Source of the DNA: JAGMDK01 sp023128695 | GTDB lineage: Bacteria > Planctomycetota > Phycisphaerae > UBA1845 > Fen-1342 | Length of the DNA stretch: 5,164 nt | Direction: 5' to 3' | Assembly: GCA_030628805.1 (NCBI GenBank) | Contig: DAOVQG010000325.1 | Span: 1 to 5,164, forward strand | Shown here: in pieces, positions 3,739 to 5,164 of the stretch | Layout: every line of letters begins with the position of its first letter | How positions within the stretch are numbered: the stretch's first letter is position 1 | The notes under the pieces: generated by a model | Seen by the model: the letters and a program-made list of their open reading frames with translations, nothing else | Database searches by the model: none | What the model was told of the DNA's origin: nothing | Program-made: the position numbers and the translations under genes

Positions 3739-5164
3739 CAAACTCGCTACTCGCAACTCGCTACTCATAAGACCCATTCCCGCCAGGATGCCGCGGGCCT
3801 TGGCGAGCGTCTCCTCATACTCGGCGGTGGGTTCGGAATCCGCGACTATCCCGCCGCCCACGTAGAGTGTCGCCGACGGCCCGCGCATCTGCAAAGTGCG
3901 AATCGCGACGTTGAAGGTCATTTGTCCGTCGAGGCCGAGCACGCCGACGGCGCCGGTGTAGACCCCGCGGGCGACGGGCTCGAGCTCGTCGATGATCTGC
4001 ATGGCCCGGATTTTGGGTACGCCGCTGATCGAGCCGGCCGGGAAGCACGCCCTCAGCAGATCGAGGCCGTCATACTCCGGCCGCAGGCGTCCGACCACGT
4101 CGGCGACCGTGTGGAAGACCGTCGGATGGGCTTCGACCCGTCGCGGGTGCGCCACGCGGACACTGCCGTAGCGACAGACCTTGCCCAGATCGTTCCGATG
4201 CAGGTCGATGATCATGGCCAGTTCGGCCGCTTCCTTCTCACTGGCCAGCAACTCCCGCCGCCGCATCTCGTCCTCCGCCGGATTGCCGGTGCGGGGGCGG
4301 GTGCCTTTGATCGGGCACGTCAGCACTTCGTCGCCGCGCAGACGGAGGAACAATTCCGGCGAAAACGACGCCACCGCGCCGCCGGCCCAGCGGAGCAGGG
4401 CCGCGTAGGGGGCCGGGTTCGACCGTCGGATCGCGGCATAGGTTAAGAAGGGGTTGTTGAGGCCCTCAATCCGCAGGCGTTGGGCGAGGTTGACCTGATA
4501 GATATCTCCGGCCGCGATGTAGTCGAGCGCGCGGGCGATAGCGTACTCGTGATCGAGCTGGGAGATCTCGTGACGGAGACTTGGGTTGGCAGACGCCGTT
4601 TCATTAGCACAAGCGGAAGCCGCGGCGATCCAGCGTTGGGCCACCCGGAGATGCTGTCTCAAACTTGGAGCTACTGCCGGCGCATGCACGGCAAACGCCC
4701 GCCGCGCATGGTGATCCAGCACGATTCCACGGTCGAACAAGGCCATGCGCAACAGCGGCATCCCGAGGTCTTCGTGGCGAGTGGCGGGCAGGCGTTCAAG
4801 CTGCCGCGCCATCTCAAAGCCGACATAGCCCACCCACCCCGGCGAAAGCGACCACGGAGTCGGCGCCAGGCGCGGCAGACTCTGTTGCACACGTCGCCAC
4901 AGCGTCCAGCCGCCGGCATCCTCGTCCACTACGCGACCATCGACGATCAGCCGAGCCGGCTCGTGCTCAAACTGCACCAGGACCGCCCGCGGCTGAGCAC
5001 AGATGAGACTGTAGCGGCCGGGCCCCGTACCGGCCGAATCCACCGGCTGGAAGCCGGTGCCACAGGAACTGTAGCGGCCGGGCCCCGTACCGGCCGAATC
5101 CACCGGCTGGAAGCCGGTGCCACAGGAACTGTAGCGGCCGGGCCCCGTGCCGGCCGAATTCACC
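3733..5164 (-). CDS. pabB: Aminodeoxychorismate synthase component I (PabB), 5' end probably beyond the window
   Basis: PabB joins ammonia, normally delivered by the glutaminase PabA, to chorismate, giving 4-amino-4-deoxychorismate for folate synthesis. Numbering from a GTG at 5161-5163 (476 residues), the N-terminal domain covers about 1-180 and the chorismate-binding domain about 200-463. Key motifs are G-D-I-Y-Q-V-N-L-A-Q-R (219-229), P-I-K-G-T-R-P-R (284-291), D-L-H-R-N-D-L-G (320-327), F-P-A-G-S-I-S-G-V-P-K-I-R-A-M (374-388), G-V-Y-T-G-A-V-G (400-407) and G-G-G-I-V-A-D-S-E-P (436-445). K286 in P-I-K-G-T is the catalytic lysine that marks PabB; anthranilate synthase TrpE has Ala there. 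The N-terminal 51 residues contain 20-residue repeats from a 60-bp tandem array, and the frame runs off the edge, so the listed GTG is not necessarily the start. The last eleven residues (M-S-S-E-L-R-V-A-S-L-V) are read from a heptamer array. First visible gene of the operon. Confidence 0.93.
   Translation of the reverse strand, partial: VNSAGTGPGRYSSCGTGFQPVDSAGTGPGRYSSCGTGFQPVDSAGTGPGRYSLICAQPRAVLVQFEHEPARLIVDGRVVDEDAGGWTLWRRVQQSLPRLAPTPWSLSPGWVGYVGFEMARQLERLPATRHEDLGMPLLRMALFDRGIVLDHHARRAFAVHAPAVAPSLRQHLRVAQRWIAAASACANETASANPSLRHEISQLDHEYAIARALDYIAAGDIYQVNLAQRLRIEGLNNPFLTYAAIRRSNPAPYAALLRWAGGAVASFSPELFLRLRGDEVLTCPIKGTRPRTGNPAEDEMRRRELLASEKEAAELAMIIDLHRNDLGKVCRYGSVRVAHPRRVEAHPTVFHTVADVVGRLRPEYDGLDLLRACFPAGSISGVPKIRAMQIIDELEPVARGVYTGAVGVLGLDGQMTFNVAIRTLQMRGPSATLYVGGGIVADSEPTAEYEETLAKARGILAGMGLMSSELRVASLV
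3742..3769. repeat. 7-bp tandem array encoding the pabB C-terminus
   Basis: Four heptamers on the plus strand (ACTCGCT, ACTCGCA, ACTCGCT, ACTCATA) read GAGT(A/T)GC repeatedly on the minus strand. Because 7 is not a multiple of 3, the units are translated in successive frames and give the non-repetitive-looking tail M-S-S-E-L-R-V-A-S of PabB. It is separated by 3 bp from the neighbouring CTCAAYC array and differs from it in sequence. Confidence 0.85.
5008..5164. repeat. 60-bp in-frame tandem repeat in the pabB N-terminus (at least 2.6 copies)
   Basis: The sequence from 5008 recurs with a period of exactly 60 bp (5011, 5071, 5131) and runs off the right edge. The first two copies are identical; the third differs at 5149 (G for A) and 5160 (T for C). 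Each unit holds two exact hairpins: CGGCCGG/CCGGCCG (5015-5021 with 5030-5036) and CACCGGCT/AGCCGGTG (5041-5048 with 5052-5059). On the minus strand each unit adds 20 residues: D-S-A-G-T-G-P-G-R-Y-S followed by S-C-G-T-G-F-Q-P-V. The first eleven residues look like native PabB sequence and the other nine come from a palindromic segment resembling a dispersed repeat. Confidence 0.92.

Noticed and set aside
3595..4446. 283-codon forward open frame overlapping pabC and pabB
   Set aside because: It crosses two well-supported minus-strand genes and a heptamer array, and its product is low-complexity Arg/Ala/Gly-rich with no recognisable motif.
5008..5164. CRISPR array reading of the 60-bp periodic region
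   Set aside because: The whole 60-bp period is repeated with no unique spacers, and it is in frame with pabB; it is a tandem duplication.
3733..5164. TrpE (anthranilate synthase) assignment for the chorismate enzyme
   Set aside because: The P-I-K-G-T lysine, the G-D-I-Y-Q-V-N motif and the adjacent class IV aminotransferase point to PabB instead.

Overview
The window looks like a piece of a GC-rich bacterial chromosome, most likely from a planctomycete. The evidence is indirect: proteins of ordinary bacterial type with many Arg, Ala and Gly codons, and several kinds of short palindromic repeat plus 7-bp tandem arrays of a style I associate with planctomycete intergenic DNA. No rRNA or other marker gene is present, so the assignment is an inference.

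Layout: apart from a possible gene tail at the left edge (+ strand, 1-105), every convincing gene is on the minus strand. Read in the direction of transcription (right to left), the order is pabB (5164 to 3733, 5' end probably outside the window), a class IV aminotransferase probably acting as pabC (3701 to 2838), a NIF3/DUF34 metal protein (2684 to 1512) and an exported SurA/PpiC-type foldase (1472 to 267). The gaps are 31, about 153 and 39 bp, and no clear internal promoter was seen, so the four genes may be one transcript. PabB makes 4-amino-4-deoxychorismate and PabC converts it to p-aminobenzoate, so the first half is the pABA branch of folate synthesis. The glutaminase partner PabA is not in the window. 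NIF3 proteins have at times been annotated as 'GTP cyclohydrolase 1 type 2', which would also fit folate, but that activity is doubtful. The foldase has no obvious pathway link.

The most striking content is repetitive DNA that has entered or settled against coding ends. (1) At least two and a half copies of a 60-bp in-frame tandem repeat lie in the N-terminal part of pabB and duplicate the conserved D-S-A...G-R-Y-S segment of the protein. (2) A 121-bp near-perfect palindrome, resembling a MITE, lies in the signal-peptide region of the foldase gene, with a separate three-hairpin palindromic element just upstream of it; the reading frame stays open through both. (3) A 7-bp tandem array forms the last eleven codons of pabB, a second one spans its stop codon and supplies the likely ribosome binding site of pabC, and a third starts directly after the pabC stop codon. 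(4) A 100-bp inverted-repeat element follows the foldase gene. No CRISPR array, RNA gene, intact transposase or defence system was seen.
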